Notes under the pieces: model-generated
Databases searched by the model: none
Seen by the model: the letters and a program-made list of their open reading frames with translations, nothing else
Told to the model about the DNA's origin: nothing
Shown here: one piece after another, positions 11,531 to 28,134 of the stretch
How positions within the stretch are numbered: the stretch's first letter is position 1
Layout: each line of letters begins with the position of its first letter
Assembly: GCA_029783825.1 (NCBI GenBank)
Contig: JAREIK010010230.1
Span: forward strand, 124,001-188,000
Length of the DNA: 64,000 nucleotides
Source: Sapria himalayana
Taxonomy: Eukaryota; Streptophyta; Magnoliopsida; Malpighiales; Rafflesiaceae
Direction: 5' to 3'
Translations under genes and position numbers: made by a program

Positions 11531-11562
<32 letters not shown>
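11531..11562. repeat. (CA)n microsatellite
   Basis: An uninterrupted run of about 16 CA units, followed by looser acatacatgcatac sequence. Confidence 0.95.
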
Positions 11563-11567
<5 letters not shown>

Positions 11568-11706
11568 TGCATACAAACACACACACAAATATTTGATTTA
11601 AATATAAAGAATTTATAATATTTTATAAATTGTGTACAATATATAATATTTTATTTTAATTAAATTTTCAAAATCAAAAAATTTTAAATACTTTTACACA
11701 TGCGCA

Positions 11707-11707
11707 A

Positions 11708-11756
<49 letters not shown>

Positions 11757-11757
11757 A
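11707..11757. repeat. (CA)n(TA)n compound microsatellite
   Basis: A CA run at 11709-11736 passes directly into a TA run to 11757. The open frame over it (HTHTHTHIYIYIY) is an artefact of the repeat. Confidence 0.95.
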
Positions 11758-14700
11758 TAGTTTCATGTGTAACTATAGAAATACATTATGTATATAGGTA
11801 TATGTGTGTGTTTGTGTGGGTGTACAGTAGTATATGCATGATACAAGTATATACACACTACTTTGAAAATGTAGATACATGTGTGAATATATACAAAATT
11901 ACAAATATGTGTATGCTGATATATAATGAATAGTAATGTATATGGATGGATAAATGTGAGTGTGTGTGTAGGGCAGTGTATATGCACATATATATTTATG
12001 CATATATATGTAAATATCAACATTGATTTTGAGAAGAAAAATACTGCACATAAATATTAACATGTTCCACAATTTTGTAAGAGCTGGAGTAGAAAGTGAC
12101 ATTATTACAAGGTACTACTACTCTCTCAACTATAACACTTTGCCTCAAAATTTGATCAGAGTACTACTTGCAATGATAAGGTTCATTCAATACTACGTAC
12201 CATGGAATTACATTTTCATTCAATATTATAATTTGTTCAAATAAAAATATCTATTTAATATCTTCTGCAACAACTCTTCTATCTTTTTGTTCTAGTCTTG
12301 ATAAGCTATTTTCAATTTTGCTTATATGTACATTTCTTACCTAATATCTCTAGTTCAAACTATTGTAATAGTAAAATTCATCAAATCAATCTAGGCCTGA
12401 CATCTTTCTTTTTTATGATATATTTGATTATAGAATATTTAGTATATACTATGACTTTCGTTCCCACTAAATATGATATTAACTTGTCAAAAGAAAAGAT
12501 TGTTGATACACGTTCTTTCACTATAGTGGTGTAATTCAATTGGGCATTTGAGAGTGTGTTGTTATCATAATATATGATAACTATTTATAAATATTTGTAG
12601 TGTGTATATAGCAACGTATTTTCTAATATATAAACTTTTTTTTAGAAAAATATACAAAAATATTAATTGATATTATGGTTTATTATTATTGAGACACAAA
12701 AATAATAATAATAGTCAAATAATCAAAAATATCTTGAATCACTCAAAGAGAATAAAAGCAATTCCATACATATTTTAATATATTTGTGAATATAAATAGG
12801 ACCACATCATACATCTTCTTGAGAAAACCCAATAAAAGATTTACAATATTGAAAACATTTTTAATGTCAATCCTAAAGAATAAGAGAAACTATATTCTCA
12901 TATTTTTCTTTATATCTAGTAGAGATAACAATGGAAAACTCATCGATAAATAATCACATAAACATAAGCTGAAATAAAATAATTTTTAATTTAAATACAT
13001 TACTTAAAAACTAAAAAAAAATATTTTAATCATTGAGCTATTCGAAACTTTAAAAAAAAATATTTGAATATAAAAATATTCAATTCATTAATCTATATAA
13101 TAATTGTATCGACTACAATAATATAATACACCTTTCCTCCAAGTCATATTTATAGAAATAATATATGTAACTCAAAAAAAATATAAAAATGTGAATCTTA
13201 TAGACTTTTCCAAATACATTTCATTATTTAAATCATTATGATTAAATGTATTATTAAAAATTAATTATTAATTAAATAAAACAAGAATGAGATATAATTT
13301 ATACTATAAGTTTAAATACCTATAGAGGCAAAAGCATAAAATAACAAGTTTAATAATTAGTAAGTCAAGACAGAATTTTTGAGACATTGAGGTATAAAAA
13401 CTTTTAATTCAAAATAAGATCAAAGATATATATATATAATATAATATAAAATTAATTCATCAACATAAAAAAATATTATTAATTTCTTACTTATTCAAAA
13501 AATCATAATTAAATAACAAAATAAAAAATATAATTGTAATAATATTTCTTTTTATAAAAAAAACACAATCATTACATAACATAAAAGTGGATTTAAATAT
13601 ATATGATTAAAATATTTTAACATAAATTCTCTTTTCTAATATCATCATTATTTTTATCTAGTATATTAGTAGTTAAAAAGTTTTTACTATCAAATGATTG
13701 ATTTCATATTAAATAAATATGAAATCATCACAATTTATATGAATTTTTATCCATAATAATTTGTGTCAAACTTAACTTACTCATATTATTATATGTTCTA
13801 GCTAAATGATATTTAAGATTAAGAAAATCATTAAAAAAATGGCCACAAAATTCCTAAGAAAACCCAAATGTGAGTTAACTTGAAAACAATCTCTTTAGCC
13901 TCACCTCATATAGATTACCACGAGGAAAAGAATATTTAAAGAAATTATATCACTCAAAATTTTTGGTAATGATGAATTGCATTTATATTTTTTTTTAATA
14001 CAATAATGACCTAGAAAGACATGAGATGACACAATTTATTTTCTTACTTTTCATTGAGCATGTTCCCGTCCTTGATCGAAACTTCATCTACAAAATGTAG
14101 ATATGGGCTTAGGGTGACCTTTTAGTATTTGTAATTTGGTGTTCTTCTAGTCTTATCTGGCTCTTCTATTCTCGACCCAGGTTCAATCTGCATCAATTTT
14201 AAGGGTGACCTTCTAGGATTTGTAACTTCTAACTCACATATATATCTATACATCTAATATAATGTTAATAATTAAAATACAAAAAAAAAATAAAGACTCA
14301 AAAATCAAAATGTCATACAAATAAAATTCTTATATAATGGACAAAAATAATGAGTATAGCTCAAATTTAGTAATCTCAACAAAAGTATCCAAAATAAAAA
14401 AATCAACATAAATAATATATTCTCTCAACACATGTTCATATATAAATCTCTATCTCCTCAAATGTCATTATAGTTTGCATTTTTCAAAAGTCTAACTTGA
14501 CTCTCTTATACAAATAAAAATTATGATGGATTTACTATCAATGCTAAGAGGAGCTCAAATAGAGTGTATGTGTGAACAAAGTGCAAAATGTTCATCAACT
14601 CGAAATAGATATTAATCTTTTATAGCTTTTTCACATGTCTATGTATATTAAATACAACATGATATAAATTTTTCATAAAAAAATTATAAAACTAATTATA

Positions 14701-16559
14701 TAGATAATATATGTAATATAAAATTAGATAATTACAAGATATTTGAACTTTTTTATGACACTCTCATATTTAATAGATTAAAAAATATGTCTTTTGTGAA
14801 ATAAAATTAATTTTTTATGAACATATGTTATATTTATTACAAAAAACTATAAAAATATTCAAAAGCCTTGCATTTCAACTTTCATAGAAACAAAATATTA
14901 ATTAGATTTAAATGTATTAAGTTTAAGGAAAAACAATTGCATAGAATGTATCAATATTGCTCATAGAAAATATATCAATAATTTAAAGCTTTTCGTAGGT
15001 AACAAACAAAACTTATCTTATAAATAAAAATAATAAAGTAATTATTTCATATGAACCCCATCAATATTATAATAAAAAATATTTTTCATAACAAATTATA
15101 ATAAGAACCTATAAGAGGTGATTAAAGAAAGAGGAAATCAAAATAAGATCATTTTAACTACTAGATATAAAAAATTAAAATAACATAACACATGTATCAA
15201 TGTATAACACTTCACCTGCAAGAAAGCCTTTAGTTGAATTTCATTCTCATCAAAAATAAACTTGTTATTGAATAATGATAAAAAAATCACAAATATTAAA
15301 AGAAATTATTATCCAATACATTTGAATGAATGAAAATATATATCATTTATTATGACTTATCATTCTAAATGAGAAGTATCTCATACAAAAGTTTAATAAA
15401 GCTTCAAATGAATAAAAAAAATATAAATACACTAAATAAATAAATATGAATAAAAAAGTATTCCATCAAGTAGAAGATTAATACTAAAATTTATTTGTTT
15501 ATTTTGGAAAACATCCAAAAGATAAGTTCAAAAGAATCAAATGAATTGACTATTTTTTTAGTCATTATCATTAAAATAGTGAAAAAACTGAGTATGTCAA
15601 GAGATCTGTCACTAAAGAACTTAGCACAGGTGAAATTAAATTTTACATGATAGAGCGGAAATCTCTTGATTAGTATAACTCTATCTCTTCAAATATTAGT
15701 GAGAAGTTTAAAAAGGAGTCAAAAGGGTAAAGGAATTACCTAATAAAAAAAATTCTTCAATCACCCAAAAGCTCAATTTAACTTCTTGCAAGGCTACTAA
15801 AGTGGGTAACTATTATATAAATCATGTATTATGAGAGTAATTGAACTTTAAAGATTGTTTCATTCGAAAAATTAGGGGTTCACCCCTTAGGTTTTTCGTG
15901 AAGGGAGGGCAACTAATAAGAAAAAGAAAAGATTAATTAATTTTCATTAATTTACAAAAATTAATATATATATATATGTGTCTGTGTGTGTGTGTGTGTT
16001 TATATATATAAGTAAAAATAAACATATATATGATTGAGAGAGTTCACATGTCAGGTGCTCCCCTACAACATAACAAAAAAGAAAATAAATAAATAAAATA
16101 AATATAGGTACTAAATTAAATATCAACAATTTTTTTAGAATATTACATACATACATTAAATACCAAAGTTAGAAGATATGAAAAAAATTTACAATCCTCC
16201 AAGTGTATTCATGAAGATGTCTACAATATATTCACTGATAAATATATTCACTAATATCATGTAGAATTGTCTAAATATCACATTAAAATATTATCAAGAT
16301 ATGAATTTGTAAACATAATGTCTCCAAAAAGTAACTAATATACTGAAACACACAAGTAACTGATAACATAACTCTTTGCACTGAAGCTTGAAACAACAAT
16401 ATGCCCATATACTATATCTTAGAATTGTGTTCATATGAATGTATGTAAGAAAATCTAATATATAACTAAAAATACTATGAGTGCAAATAATATTTGATTT
16501 GGTTTGTTGTGATTTACTATTTATTATTTTTTTATTTTATTTTATTTTTTTCTTGCATA

Positions 16560-17010
16560 TGTATAAGAGCATTCATCCAATGGGATATCATAATTCGATT
16601 AGTCCCTTATATAAGGGTTTGGCTTGTATACATTATATTATGTGATTTTTCAAATACTCTTCTTTTAGTTTACATTGTTTCTCACCATAGTATCATAGCC
16701 AAAATTGTATATAATACAAATTCTTGAGTGCGTGGCTTGAATTTTGAATTTGCAGAAACTTTTAATATTTTATTACAATATTAAAAAAATCATTTTAGAA
16801 ATTAAGTAATAAAAAGTTGGATATTTTTCTCAAATACTCTTTTTTTTACTTTGCATTATATCTCAACATGGTATCAATGCCAAAATCTTATAGAATACAA
16901 ATTTTTGAGTGTGTGGCTTGAATTTTGAATGTGCAGACACTTTTAATATTTTATTACAATATAACAAAAAATAATTTTTGAAATTATATGATAAAAAATT
17001 TGGATATATT
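16560..17010 (+). repeat. 180-bp tandem duplication with LTR-end/primer-site-like motifs
   Basis: caaatactcttctttt at 16651 recurs as caaatactcttttttt at 16831, exactly 180 bases on, and the two units match along their length (…gagtg(c/t)gtggcttgaattttgaat…). Each unit carries a motif like a copia primer site, catagtatcatagcc near 16690 and catggtatcaatgcc near 16869. A cttatataaggg stretch at 16606, as found near LTR ends, precedes the first. I infer a duplicated LTR/leader junction of an otherwise lost element. Confidence 0.5.
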
Positions 17011-18085
17011 TCTCACTAAAATATAAAAATTTAAAATCTTATTCAGATTTTAGTAAAGATATCATACTAATTATCAACCTAACATTTTTTATCATCAATT
17101 ATTAGTTATATATAAAAAAAATATTAAAGATGAAGTGCGTCCAATTATAATTATACTAAACTTAAATTATATAGGATCTAATGCACCATTTTTTGGTAAA
17201 TTATTTAACATATCTTCTTAGATAACTCATCTAGTACTCCAGTACTAGTTTTAAAGTTATATATATATATTAAAAACATCTATTTTTGACTAGATTTTAT
17301 TTCTCATTTAGTATTTTTTCTATTTATCCTATTGGAATTTGTCCATGCAGTATTAGTGCGACTATTAATACTAAATCTTTTACTTAGTTGAGGAAATACA
17401 CTAGAGAATAAAGGTTTATCAACATCATCTAAAATAATTAGTTCATTATATAAAGATCATACCTAGCGCACAAGCCTTCTGCTTTAGCATAAGGTCTGGG
17501 AGAAGTTCATATATCAATGTCTTACCATCAAAATGTAAAGAATACATATGATAAGTCTCGAACCCAATACCTTGGACAAAGATACTTATATTGAATAAAG
17601 ATATGTTATCCAGCAACTACATATAATATAAAAATTTCTTAGATGATTAGTCATCATAGTATTATTCTTATACAAATACTTTTAAATTCAAAATTCTTAT
17701 AAGATTCGATTAATAAAAATTTATGTAACTATACATACAAAATTTAATTCATTATATGGAGCAAATCTATTATTTATAATATTTAATTAACTAAATTTAA
17801 TGTTAAATTTTACTAGGAAAGAACTATGAAACCCAAAAATAAGTAAGAACATAACGAATAGACTAATTAAAATAAATAATAAAAATATATTAATCTTATG
17901 ATGTAGAGCATTTATTAGATACAATATTATTATTTATTTTATGTCTTTATAAGCTTAAGCAATTAAGCTTAAGGATTATAAAAAATATAATATCTAAAAC
18001 ACAAAACTCTAACTCAACACATAGTTTATGAGAGGTTAATATCTTAATTGTCTTAGCCATAAAAATCAAAGAGATTTCATCTATA
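17011..18085. other. No gene seen
   Basis: AT-rich sequence. Nothing recognised. Confidence 0.55.
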
Positions 18086-18480
18086 GGTCTTAAATCGGAT
18101 GGGCACCCCGGGCCCGGCCTGAAGCCTAACATGAAATGCTATAGTGATGTGCAAGGGCCCATGCCGAGTAGACCCTCGGTACAAGTCATGTCGTGCCATG
18201 CTAAGGGTTTTCGGCCCATGTGTCATGCTAGGCACGTGAGCACGACAAAGGTGACCACCCACCGAGCGACACCCGACAAAGAAATGACACGGTGATGGCC
18301 GATGGGCTACGGTGGCACGACGCCCAACCCCTAATTTTGTAAAAATTTGACTGACCTGACCTGAACCAACCAGCGCAAACCTGAGTAGTTTTTGGGCATG
18401 GACCCATGCCGACCTGCCCTCCAAGGAACCATGCCATGCTAGGCACATCACACCAGTGCAGTTGGGCACCAAAAATTTTT
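18086..18480. repeat. GC-rich degraded repeat, possible hAT-type remnant
   Basis: A sharp GC-rich island in AT-rich DNA, built from gggcac, gcccatgcc and catgccatgctaggcac motifs in both orientations. It starts gatgggcaccccgggcccgg and ends gttgggcacc. Composition and vocabulary recall the GC-rich element at 40467-40949, but I find no clean terminal inverted repeats or target duplication. The open frames inside have no recognisable similarity. Confidence 0.45.
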
Positions 18481-19305
18481 TCTAATTAGTATCGAACAAG
18501 TGACCTATGACATTTTAAACAAAGATATTTTTTATCTTAAAAAAAATATTTTATGTAACCCACAACAACTCACAACCACTATTTTATGGTATAATTTTTG
18601 TTTTCTAATTTAAATTATATATGATTAATGATCGATTAGCCATTTTAACAAAATAATTGGGTTAATTTAATTAGGTTTTGAGTCATGAGTGACCAAAAAC
18701 AACACATGCCTAGGACCTAAGTAGCTCTACACATGCCACATTGTCATGGTAACGAGTCACAATTGTACGACCATGACCCTAGCACAAACATTGCTTGGGC
18801 AAGAGTAATGTGTCACAACTATCACATTGGGCAAGCCCACACCACAACCACAAATGGCATATGGGGCCACTAAATGAGACTTACTAAAACCCACGATCTC
18901 ATGCCATATACGACCATGCCATGCTGAACTATTTAGATACTCATACCCATGATAAAATGCTCATAAAAGTGCCCTAAGGATTGTGTCACTTCATCTAAAC
19001 TCTAGACCTGTGTTACAAGACCCAACGCCCATAGTCAATAACAAACGATGAAAGCATATAAAATCTATGACCTATCAAATGTACTACATTACACAATATA
19101 TTTTTATATTATTTATTTAATACATGAATACAAGAATACATAAAAATTATATTTGAGCACTCCTTTTTACTATGATCATCCTCTTCCTCATAACTTAAGC
19201 AAAAAACATGAATCCAAACAAAAAGTAATCTAAAAAATTCTTACATAATGATTTATGTCAAACTTGAAAATAATCAAAGTGAAGGAAGAATCAACATAAG
19301 CTTAC
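18481..19305. other. Repeat-like flank, no gene seen
   Basis: The part at 18690-18990 is moderately GC-rich and reuses the words atgccatgc and gggcaagcccacac, so it may belong to the same degraded repeat. The rest is AT-rich and featureless. Confidence 0.4.
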
Positions 19306-20274
19306 CTTGCAATCCAAATCAGTTGCCACAAACTGTCCCAGTAATAAAGCAGCTTCTCTCAGGTTCTCAATGCAACATAAGCTATTTATCAGAAAAACCT
19401 TTAGAGAATTATTAAAAGGAAATTTAAAAATCAAAATTATAGTAAATCAAAGTAAATTCAGATATTAATTTTAGATAATGATATAAAAATAGAATCTAAT
19501 TAGATACATAATGAATAGAGATTCAATTTTCCACAAAATGCTATAGATGAAAATATCTGAGCAAATCGATAAAAAGCTGCAATGCCCCAGTAGACAGAAC
19601 TTCTTTCTTAATGTTTGGAGATGAATGAACCAAATTTCCAATCAAACCTACCTACAATAACAAAAATAATTGGTCCAAATAAGAAAACAAAGGCCAAGAT
19701 CAAAATTTTAGAATAATGATAACTAAAAAAATAATTGAGGTCTCAATTTTAAGTAAAGTAACTACTTCATAATGTATAGCAATTTCTTCTGAGCATAACA
19801 TTAAGATGAGAGTGGGAAGAACATTGCACTCGACAATCTAAAAAGTCAAAAATATTTTTTCATGGCAAAGTAAATGATAAAAAATCAGTAATCACAATAA
19901 GGAATATCACCTGATTTTTATTATATTCATTCTTGAAGCCTAAGGTTCTCAGTTACCCAACAGATGGCCTTTGCACTTTAGCGTCAAAGAAATCCAACAA
20001 TTCAACTAGAGGTGGTATCCCACCATTCATCCTAAAAAACAACTCATTAACAGAAAGCATTGTGCTTAGTGTCAAAAGAGATTGCATTAAAAATAGCAAC
20101 CTAATATGAGTTTTGATGTTGCTATTCTCATGGGCAAGGTTGGTGATCACATCAACTGCCCGTCTTAGGATGCTATTCACTACCCTAGAAGTAGATCCAT
20201 CTTGGTGCCTCTTCAATAGGTCCACAATAAGTGGCAAAACACCTATGTCAATAATAAGTTGCTAATGTTCTAGC
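19306..20274 (-). pseudogene. ARIA-like armadillo-repeat protein pseudogene, five exons
   Basis: The - strand holds five exons of the armadillo region of the plant ARIA/ABAP1 family (armadillo-BTB proteins binding the ABF2 or TCP factors). Exon 1, 20101-20274: VLPLIVDLLKRH and VDVITNLAHENSNIKT. Exon 2, 19911-20031: GGIPPLVELLDF and LRTLGFKNEYNKNQ. Exon 3, 19766-19837: IVECNVLPTLILML. Exon 4, about 19557-19655: GLIGNLVHSSPNIKKEVL. Exon 5, 19306-19381: REAALLLGQFVATDLDCK. Introns keep GT-AG ends at most junctions (for example 20032-20100), so it is not a retrocopy. Two in-frame stops (EH*QL near 20262; a TAA at 19950) and a lost donor after exon 4 mark decay. The N-terminus and BTB end are missing. 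Confidence 0.88.
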
Positions 20275-21599
20275 TGTTCCACAACAATATCATAAAAGTT
20301 CATGAGTGTAACATGTAAACACAACACAAATAATAGTAAGTAATAGAATGCTACAATAGCGTACAAATCAAAGAACTAAAGCCTTATAATGTGTGAGACA
20401 CTTTATTGTTCATGAATTTTGAACTCACGAGTTACTCTCAAATTGTAGTTTATAATCATACCTTTTGTGTTATTTACATTTTTTATTATTTCTATGTTAT
20501 TATTGATGGAAGCACCTAACATCTAGACTGCATCAATTCATTGACCCATTATATTTTATGAGAAGATTGCCTGTTATTTTTTTACTAAGAGTTTTTCATC
20601 AAGTTTTATTGTTGGCATAGAATTATGCATAGCATCAATGCTAAAACTCTAAGGAAAACAAACCTTGAGGCATGTAAGGGTTCAAAATCCTAAAAAATGA
20701 GAGAACATACATTGTGCCAAACACAGAGGACATGGGAATACATACTATAGTAATGCCCTATATACTGTTATCACTTACTGTGTGAGGTGAGCATCAACTC
20801 CATAAATAGGATGTTACATGGTTATGCATGATAGGAGAGTTTGTGCATGGTAGTAGGCACCTCAATTGCACAATAGAAATTGGAGTTGTGTAGTATTGTT
20901 TTCGTTGATAGTGTGCATGGTCATGTATGGTAATATGGCACAATAGTAGGCACTTCAATTATATGATTTGAACACAACTTCAATTTTTATGATATATCAT
21001 TTCTTCATATGATATTTACATTATAAGGATAATCACTTGTGTATGCATACAAGCATCATATTGCACATCACTATTATCTTAGTTGCACGTTTATATTAAA
21101 GTATAAACTTTTATATATAATTGCATATGATTATATAAATATACAAGTGTTTAGATATAATGTTGTGTTTAAAATATTTTATAAATGATACATATATATA
21201 ATAATATATATGTAACACTTTTATAAATATTATATAGTATATATATCACATTTATATAAGAATTATAAATATTATATATTTATAAAAAAATTTATATGTT
21301 ATATAAATGTTGACAAATATATATAAACATTTTATATGCTATATAAATGTTATATAAACCATTATATAAATGGATAGTTTTATATTAATGTTGTATAAAT
21401 ATTTAGAAACATTTATACATATGTATAACAATTTATATATAATGTTATATCTTTATATAAACATATCAATGTTTATATATAATGTAATACGTTTATATAT
21501 ATTAAAGTATAACATTTATATATAATGTCATATGATTATAAAAATGTATAAAAGTTTAAATATAATGGTATCTATTTATAATATTTTAGGAGACAATCA
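20275..21599. other. No gene seen
   Basis: Upstream flank of the ARIA-like fragment. A phrase with gtgcatggt and agtaggcac(c/t)tcaatt occurs twice at about 20840-20960. From 21070 to 21560 the sequence is a degenerate mixture of tttatataaatgttata words. Confidence 0.5.
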
Positions 21600-24180
<2,581 letters not shown>

Positions 24181-27100
24181 ATAGACTTGAAAGATAGATA
24201 TAAATATAGATAGAGAGATAGATAGATAGACAAATAGATAAACAAATAGAAAAATAGATAGATAAACAGAAAGATAGATAGATGGATAGACAAATAGATC
24301 GATAGATAGATATATAAAAAGAAAGAAAGATAGATAGAAAGATAGATAGATAAATAGACAGATAGTTAGATAAAAAGATAGATAGAGAGGTAAATAGATA
24401 GATAGATAGATATAAGATAGGCAAATTAATAGACATTTAGAGAGACCAATAGATAGAAAGATAGATAGAAAGATTGATAGACAGACAAATAGAACGATTG
24501 ATACACGCACACACACACACACAAATAAAGAGATAGATATATAAAAAAAGTAGAAAAATATATAAACAAATAGATAGTCAGACAGACAGATAGATAGATA
24601 GATAGACAAACAGATAGATAGATAGATTGATTGATCTATAGACAGAAAGATAGACAGAAAGATAGACAAATAGATAGAAATATAGACATATAGATAGAAA
24701 AATAGATAGATAGATAGAAAGATAGATAAAAAGATAGAAGGAATGAAAGACAAATAATAGACAGGCAAATAGAGTGATAGATAGAAAGATAGATAGATAG
24801 ATAGAAAGACAGACATACAGATAGATAAATAGACAGACAGATATATAGATAGATAGATAGATAAACATAAAGATAGATAGATAGATAGAAATATAGATAG
24901 ACAGATAAAAAGAGAGATAAAAAATAGATAGTTATACACATATATAGATAGGCAGATAGATAGATAGATCGATAGATAGATACATACATAAATAAATAGA
25001 GAGATAAAAAGACTGGTAGATAGATAGACTACACATCTAAATTAAAAGACATATAGAAAGATAGAATAAAAGAAAGAAAGATAGATAGATAAATTGATAG
25101 ATTTATAGATAGATTGATAGGTAGATATATAAAAAAATAGATAGATAGATAAATAGACAAATAGATAGATAGATACACATATAGATAAAATGAAAGATAG
25201 ATAGATAGAGAGATAGATAAATAGATAGAGAGATTGATAGAAAGATTGATAGATAGACAACTAGACAAGAAGATTAATAGACAAATAGACTTATAGATAG
25301 GCAGACAAATAGACATACAGAAAGATTGATTTATAGATAGAAAGACAAATATAAAGACAAATTGATAGATTTATTGATAGATAGATAGATAGATAGACAA
25401 ATACATTGATAGATAGATAGTCAAATGGTTAGATAGATAGAAAGATTGATTGAAAGATAGATTGATAGACATATTAATTGATAGATAGATAGATAGGTAT
25501 ATAGATATAAAGATAGATAGATAGATAAATAGATAGACAGATAGATAAACAAATAGATAGAAAGATAGATAAAAATATAGGCAAATAGATAGATAGAAAG
25601 ATAGATAAAAAGATAGATAAATAGATAGATAGATACATAGACAGATAGATAGACATATAGATAGACACATATATATATTTATATAAAAAGAAAGACAAAT
25701 AAATAGATAGACCAATAGATAGACAATTAAATCAATAGATAGATATTTAGACAAAAGATAGATAGACAGATAGATAGAAAGATTGATATATAGATAGTTA
25801 GAATGTTAGATAAATAGATAGATAATAAGATAAATAGATAGATAATAAGATATATAGATAGATAAATAAAAGATAGACAGATAGATAGATTTATAGATAG
25901 AAAAATAAATAGATAGATACCTAGATTGATAGATAGATAAATAGATAGATAGATATACAAATAGACAGATAGACAGATAGATAGATATATAGATAGATAG
26001 ATAGACAGATAGATAAACAAAAAGATTGATTGAGAGATAGATAGACAGAAAGATAGATAGATAAATAGATAAAAAGATAGACATATAGTTAGATAGATAG
26101 ATAAAAAGATAGATATATAGATAGAGAGATAAAAGATAGATAGATAGATAAATAGTTAGAAAGAAGCATAGATAAATAAATAGATGGATGGATAGATAGA
26201 TAGATAGATACATAGATAGAAAGATAGACATACATATTGATAGATAAATAGATATAAAAATAGATAATAGATTGATAGATATAAGGATATATAGACCGAT
26301 AGATAGACACATATAGACTAATAGATAAACATATTGATAGATAGATAGACAGATAGACAGATAGATAGATAGATAAACATGTAGATATACATTTAGATAG
26401 ATAGACAGATAGATACATACATACATAGACAGATCGATTGATTAATGACTTATAGATAGATAGATAGAAAGATAGAAAGGTAGATAGATAGATAGATAGA
26501 TTGATTGATTGATTGACAGATTGATAGATAGATTGATAGACAGATAAATAGTTATATAGATAGATAGATTATTAGACATATACATAGATAGATAGATACT
26601 CAAATAAATAAAAATATTGCTAGACAGATAAATAGATAGATTGATAGATAGATAGATTGATTGATTGATAAATTAAAAGATAGACATATAGATAGACAAA
26701 TAGATATACAGAAAGTTAGAGAAATAGATTGACAATAATATAGATAGTAAAAGATAGATAGAAAATATATAGATAGATAGATAGACAGATATAGATATAT
26801 AGATATAGATAGACAAAAAGATATACTAAAAGATTGATAGATAGATATATAGACAGATAGATTTACAAATTATTAAATAAATACATAGATAGATAGAAAA
26901 ATAAATAAATAATTAGATTGACAAATAAATAGATAGATTTACTGATAGACAAGTAGATAGATAGAAAGATAGACATATAGATTTATTGATAGAAAGTAAG
27001 ATTGATAGATAGACTAATAAATAAATATATGGATATATAGGCATATTGATAGATAGATAGTTAAATTAGATGGTCATATAGATAAAAGAAAGAAAGACAA

Positions 27101-27632
27101 ATCAATAAAGAGATAGACAGATAGATAGATAGATAGAGAGATAGACATATAAATAGACAGATAGATAGAAAGATAGATAGATAAATAGATAGATAGATAT
27201 ATAGATTAAGAGATATATAGATAGAAAGATAGAAAGTTAAAAGGTTAGAGAGACAAAAAGTCTGACAGATAGACAAACAGATAGATAGACAAATAGATAG
27301 GTAGAATGACAGATAGAAAAATTGAAAGACTAATAGACAAATAGTAAGATAAACAAATAAAAAGATAGAAAGAATGATAGATAGAAAACACAAAAAATAG
27401 ATAGATAGATAGATATATGGATTGATAAAAATATTGATATATAGAATAATAGACAATTTGATAGACAATTTGATAGAGAGATATATAGATAGATAGATAG
27501 ATTTATTGATTGATATATAGATAGATATATATATATATATAGATAAATAGATAGATAGACAAAAAGAAACATTGATAGATACATAGATACTTAGATTGAT
27601 AGATTAATAGATAGAAAAGTAGATAGATAGAC

Positions 27633-27672
<40 letters not shown>

Positions 27673-27923
27673 AAACATAGATAGATAGGTAGATAGATAC
27701 TAAGATAGATATATAGATAGATAGATACTAAGATATATAAATAGATAAAAAGATAGAAAGATAGAAAGGTAAATATATACACAAATAAATATAGAAATAA
27801 ATAGACAAATAGATATATAGAAAGATACCTATATGTATAGACAAATAGATAGACATAAAGATAGATATATAGATAGATAGATAAATACATAGATAGAAAA
27901 ATAGATATATAGATAGACAGACA
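24181..27923 (+). repeat. Degenerate (TAGA)n array, left part
   Basis: About 3.7 kb of tagatagata units with frequent single-base changes (caga, aaga, taaa, tgat). Because 4-base units shift frame, every reading frame stays open for long distances. The [12 protein letters not shown] translations on the - strand are artefacts; they have no start context, no composition other than the repeat and no similarity to proteins. A small (CA) run lies at about 24505-24524 and TA runs at about 27631-27668. Confidence 0.95.
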
Positions 27924-28063
27924 TTTTAGTTGCAAATTCATCACTAATCCGTAACTAATACGTCGCAAGTATATATTTTAATATAAAATCAAAAATCCTT
28001 TGCTATTCCCTTGCCATTTAGATAGGAATGGATCCCTAGCTAAATTGACATTTTCTCGTAGTG
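27924..28063 (+). mobile_element. CACTA right-end fragment inside the array
   Basis: A 140-bp non-array island. It reads cactaatccgtaactaatac, tttgctattcccttgcc, atccctagctaaattgac and ends ttttctcgtagtg at 28063, the best-preserved CACTA terminus near R1 (reverse: CACTACGAGAAAA). It aligns with the last 140 bases before 57218. Array sequence resumes immediately after it. Confidence 0.85.
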
Positions 28064-28087
28064 GTGTAGATAGATCGATAGATAGAT

Positions 28088-28134
<47 letters not shown>

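Larger units (their letters stand above)
10351..16480. other. Long AT-rich stretch without recognisable genes
   Basis: About 6 kb of very AT-rich DNA. Open frames present are short, start at random and have Ile/Tyr/Asn-rich composition typical of AT-rich noise. Small direct repeats occur at 14113-14215 (gggtgaccttttagtatttg and a variant about 95 bases later). Otherwise I see only homopolymers and short microsatellites, including a TA/TG run at 15965-16008. Confidence 0.6.

Noticed and set aside
11850..11870. cacactactttgaaaatg as a possible CACTA left end partnering the right end at 24180
   Set aside because: No subterminal repeat words follow it, so it is probably chance.
18077..18472. A 131-codon open frame on the - strand with His/Arg/Gly-rich sequence
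   Set aside because: It coincides with the GC-rich island and has no recognisable domain; more likely repeat DNA.
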